Assembly (NCBI GenBank): GCA_027487735.1
Contig: JAIYDA010000015.1
Location: 1 to 47,010, forward strand
From: Planctomycetaceae bacterium
GTDB taxonomy: Bacteria > Planctomycetota > Phycisphaerae > Phycisphaerales > UBA1924
DNA: 47,010 bases
Direction of reading: 5' to 3'
Positions 44,254-47,010 of the stretch are shown in pieces. Positions within the stretch are counted from its first letter, which is position 1. Each line of letters opens with the position of its first letter. The notes below the pieces were generated by a model. That model saw nothing but the letters and a program-made list of their open reading frames with translations. It had not been told where the DNA came from and did no database searches. Position numbers and translations under genes: made by a program.

Positions 44254-46731
44254 ATGCCCCAGCCCACCCTCCCGCGCCACCTCCTGCGCCACTCCCTGCC
44301 GCTCGCAACCCTACTCCTCCTCAGCGCCTGCGCCGCGCCCCACACTTCCGCCGACCGCTCCGCCGACGCCCCCGCCGCCACCCCAGCAGCCACGCCCGCC
44401 TCCCGCTTCCAAAGCATCGACCTGCTCGCCCAGTTCGCCACCACCAACCGCCTCCGCACAGGCCGCCCCGCCAACTTCACCTGGCTGCCCGACAACTCCG
44501 CCATCCTCTACACCCGCGCCCGCAGCGAGGCCGACCGCACGCAAGACCTCTTCGTCTTTGACATCGCCACCGCCGCCGAGCGCGTCCTCCTCACCAGCGA
44601 CGCCATCCTCAGCGGCTCCACCGAGCAGCTCTCGCCCGAAGAAGCCGCCCGCCGCGAGCGCATGCGACTCACCGCCCGCGGCATCGCCCGCTTCACCCTC
44701 TCGCGCGATGGCACCAAGCTCCTCGTGCCCCTCTCAGGCAGCGTCTTCGTCATCGACGTCGCCCGCGCGTTGCGAGGCGAGCCCCAGCAAAGCCCGCTCC
44801 GCATCGAAGGCGCCATCGACGCCAAGTTCAGCCCCGACGCCTCCCGCATCGCCTTCGTGAAGGATGGCGAGGTCTTCGTCCGCTCCCTCACCCAATCTCC
44901 AGCGCAGCCCTTCGCGCAAGTGCAAGTCAGCTCCGGCGCCACCATCGCCGCGGGCGGCACCATCAGCAACGGCGAAGCCGAGTTCGTCGCGCAAGAAGAA
45001 ATGGGCCGCACCGAAGGTTTCTGGTGGTCCCCCGATGGCACCGCGATCCTTTATCAGCAGAACGACACACGCAACGTCCAGTCCTTCACCATCGCCGACG
45101 CCAGCGACCCCGCCCGCGCGCCGCAGCAGTTTCCCTACCCCCGCGCGGGCACCCCAAACGTCGACGTCCGCCTCTTCCTCGCGCCAGTCAGCGAAAGCCT
45201 CACCACCCCAGCACCCATCGAAGTGCTCTGGAACCGCGCCGAGTTTCCCTACGTCGCGCGCGTCGCTTGGGGCTCAGCCCCGAATCTCCCCGCCTCCGCG
45301 GGCCTCCGCGTGCTCGTGCAAAATCGCCTCCAGCGCGAGCAGCGCTTGCTCGCTATCAACCTCGCCTCCGGCGCAACGACGCCCGTGCTCATCGAGCGCG
45401 ACGACGCATGGCTCAACCTGCACGACGCCGACCCAACCTGGCGAACCACCGCGCCCGAGCTCTGGTGGCTTGCCGAAGGCCCGCAAGGCTGGGTCCCGGT
45501 GCTGCTCGACCCCGCAGGCAAACCCCTCGCCACGCTCGACGCCTCGCAGCTCCCCCTGGGCGGCGCACGCAGCGTGCTGGGCACCAGCAACGAAGGCTCC
45601 ACCCTCTGGGTCAGCGCAGGCAACACACCAACCCAGGCCAGCACCTTCCGCATCGACCGCACCACCACGCCCACGGGCCTGAGCCTCGTTGCCCGCCCCG
45701 TCGCCAGCGACATCAGCAACCCCGCCCAGCGCACCATCACCACCACCACGCCATCGCCCGATGGCACCATGGGCGTCACCTTCATCGCAGGCAACAACCA
45801 GCGCCACCGCTGGGTCGTGCAGCGCTTCGCGAATGCTGCATCCCCCGCCCAAACCATCGGCGAGATCGCCAGCATGCACCCAGACCCCGCCATCCTCCCG
45901 CGCGTCGAGCTCCTCACACTCCCCGCAGGCGATGGCATGAGCTTCGAGTGCGCAATCATCCGACCCACCAACTTCGACCCCGCCAAGCGCTACCCCGTGC
46001 TCAACTTCGTCTACGCGGGCCCGGGCATCACCATCGTCTCCGCCGACACGCGCCGCTACGTCCTCGAGCAGTGGTACGCCCAGCAAGGCTTCATCGTCGT
46101 CAGCATCGAAGGCCGCGGCACGCCGCACAAGGGCCGCGACTGGGAGCGCGCAATCGCGGGCGACCTCATCGACGTTGCGATGCAAGACCAGGTGCATGCC
46201 CTTCGCATTCTGTGCGACCGCTACCCAGAGATGGACGCAAACCGCATAGGCGTCTACGGCTGGAGCTTCGGCGGCTACTTCAGCCTGCTCGCCCCCTCGC
46301 TCGCGCCGCAAACGTTCAAGGCCGCCGCCGCCGGCGCACCCGTGAGCGACTGGCGCGACTACGACACGCACTACACCGAGCGCTACATGGGCCTGCCCGC
46401 ACCACTCAGCGAGAGCGACCCCAGCGCGCCCCACAACGCGAGCGGCCTGAACCGCGAGGGCTACGACGCCTCCAGCGCACTCACCCACGCCCGAAGCGTG
46501 CAAGCCCCCCTCATGATCCTGCACGGCACCGCCGACGACAACGTCTACTTCGTCCACGCCCTCCGCATGGCCGACGCCCTCACGCGCGCGGGCGTGCGCT
46601 ACGAGTTCGTCCCCCTCATGGGCCAAACCCACGGCGTGAGTGACCCCGCCCTGCTGCAACGCATGCACGAACAAATCGCCGACTTCTTCCTCAGGCACCT
46701 GCGAGCTGAGCCTGCGCCAGCAGCGCGCTGA
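44254..46731 (+). CDS. S9-family (DPP IV-like) peptidase, lipoprotein
   Basis: 825-residue prolyl-oligopeptidase-family serine peptidase of the DPP IV type. The N-terminus MPQPTLPRHL has a hydrophobic core and the lipobox LSAC (Cys about 24), so it is probably anchored in the envelope. The beta-propeller domain (about 60-560) carries Glu248-Glu249 (FVAQEEMGR), which in DPP IV bind the peptide N-terminus, and FWWSPDG. The C-terminal hydrolase has Ser671 in GWSFGGY, Asp761/762 in GTADDNV and His793 in GQTHGV. GYDASSALTHARSV precedes the Asp. Expected action: removal of N-terminal dipeptides. It is divergent from murJ and followed by a palindromic element copy. Confidence 0.92.
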   Translation: MPQPTLPRHLLRHSLPLATLLLLSACAAPHTSADRSADAPAATPAATPASRFQSIDLLAQFATTNRLRTGRPANFTWLPDNSAILYTRARSEADRTQDLFVFDIATAAERVLLTSDAILSGSTEQLSPEEAARRERMRLTARGIARFTLSRDGTKLLVPLSGSVFVIDVARALRGEPQQSPLRIEGAIDAKFSPDASRIAFVKDGEVFVRSLTQSPAQPFAQVQVSSGATIAAGGTISNGEAEFVAQEEMGRTEGFWWSPDGTAILYQQNDTRNVQSFTIADASDPARAPQQFPYPRAGTPNVDVRLFLAPVSESLTTPAPIEVLWNRAEFPYVARVAWGSAPNLPASAGLRVLVQNRLQREQRLLAINLASGATTPVLIERDDAWLNLHDADPTWRTTAPELWWLAEGPQGWVPVLLDPAGKPLATLDASQLPLGGARSVLGTSNEGSTLWVSAGNTPTQASTFRIDRTTTPTGLSLVARPVASDISNPAQRTITTTTPSPDGTMGVTFIAGNNQRHRWVVQRFANAASPAQTIGEIASMHPDPAILPRVELLTLPAGDGMSFECAIIRPTNFDPAKRYPVLNFVYAGPGITIVSADTRRYVLEQWYAQQGFIVVSIEGRGTPHKGRDWERAIAGDLIDVAMQDQVHALRILCDRYPEMDANRIGVYGWSFGGYFSLLAPSLAPQTFKAAAAGAPVSDWRDYDTHYTERYMGLPAPLSESDPSAPHNASGLNREGYDASSALTHARSVQAPLMILHGTADDNVYFVHALRMADALTRAGVRYEFVPLMGQTHGVSDPALLQRMHEQIADFFLRHLRAEPAPAAR

Positions 46732-46757
46732 GCGAGAGCGAAGGGAAGATCGGTTTC

Positions 46758-46931
46758 AGCACAGAGGCACAGAGGGCATGAGCAAGATGAGAGAAGATAA
46801 GAGGTAAGAAGCAAGAAGCTCAATACACTTGCAACATCAACAGCAAAACTTATCCAAACTCGCTCAAAGTCTGCGACTCCTCGTTCACCACAATCCTCTC
46901 ATCTTGCTCACGCCCTCTGTGCCTCTGTGCT
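46758..46931. repeat. Palindromic element copy D (downstream of the S9 peptidase gene)
   Basis: Arms 46758-46793 and 46896-46931 are inverted copies matching at 35 of 36 positions, with a loop of 102 nt. The arm carries CTCATCTTGCTC and CCTCTGTGCCTCTGTGCT. It starts 26 nt after the peptidase stop. The remaining sequence to the window end (46932-47010) shows no gene. Confidence 0.9.
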
Positions 46932-47010
46932 AAGAATCTCTTTGCAAAGAATCTCAACAAGCTCCCGTCAGCACCCAAAGCAAAGCATGGTGCAAGCAGC
47001 TCAAGCTCCC

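Overview
The window is GC-rich DNA that looks like part of a chromosome from a flagellated member of the Planctomycetota, probably of the Phycisphaerae type. The evidence is the adjacent DUF1800 and DUF1501 genes, a Planctomycete-style prepilin leader ([16 protein letters not shown]), many lipoproteins and N-terminally anchored proteins, and a flagellar gene set with short FlgD and FlgC. The assignment rests on gene content only. I saw no rRNA, tRNA, CRISPR array, transposase or phage gene.

Layout. Positions 217-7345 hold housekeeping and envelope genes: an OmpH/Skp-like chaperone (+), an alpha/beta hydrolase and a parvulin-like lipoprotein (-), serA-like and proS (+), a small zinc-ribbon membrane protein and a type IV prepilin-like protein (+). 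Positions 7519-10700 hold the rpsO-pnp pair (-), with a clear rpsO promoter and terminator and a PNPase tail built of GGDRGGR repeats. Positions 10759-18291 hold a sorbosone/glucose dehydrogenase-like protein and, upstream of it, a tightly packed operon: His-rich TPR membrane protein, FlgN-like chaperone, soluble histidine kinase and sigma-54 response regulator. This operon is probably the flagellar regulatory unit, and a terminator follows it. Positions 18490-22293 hold an RDD-domain membrane protein, a lipoprotein and a conserved small Cys-containing protein (-). Positions 22375-28309 hold an Ntn-hydrolase of the aspartylglucosaminidase family (+), a GH3-like acyl-adenylating enzyme (-), and DUF1800 and DUF1501 (+).

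Positions 28407-41184 are the flagellar basal body and hook locus. flgB-flgC-fliE read leftward. fliF-fliG-fliH-fliI-fliJ-motE-fliK-flgD-(TIGR02530-like orf)-flgE read rightward from the shared 199-nt flgB/fliF intergenic region. A good sigma-54-type -24/-12 element lies just before flgB, which fits the NtrC-type regulator encoded about 16 kb away. The proteins encoded here build the MS ring, the FliG part of the switch, the export ATPase complex, the proximal rod and the hook. Positions 41261-46731 hold an SDR oxidoreductase, an entericidin-like lipoprotein, the lipid II flippase MurJ (-) and an S9-family peptidase lipoprotein (+).

The least expected structure is a dispersed palindromic element. 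It has three full copies (31875-32054, 33171-33343, 46758-46931) and one half copy (29300-29323). Each full copy has two inverted arms of 36-41 nt with a CTCTGTG-rich core, around a loop of 97-102 nt. Loop length is conserved but I see no shared loop sequence. Three of the four copies lie between flagellar genes, two of them inside the fliF-fliG-fliH transcription unit.
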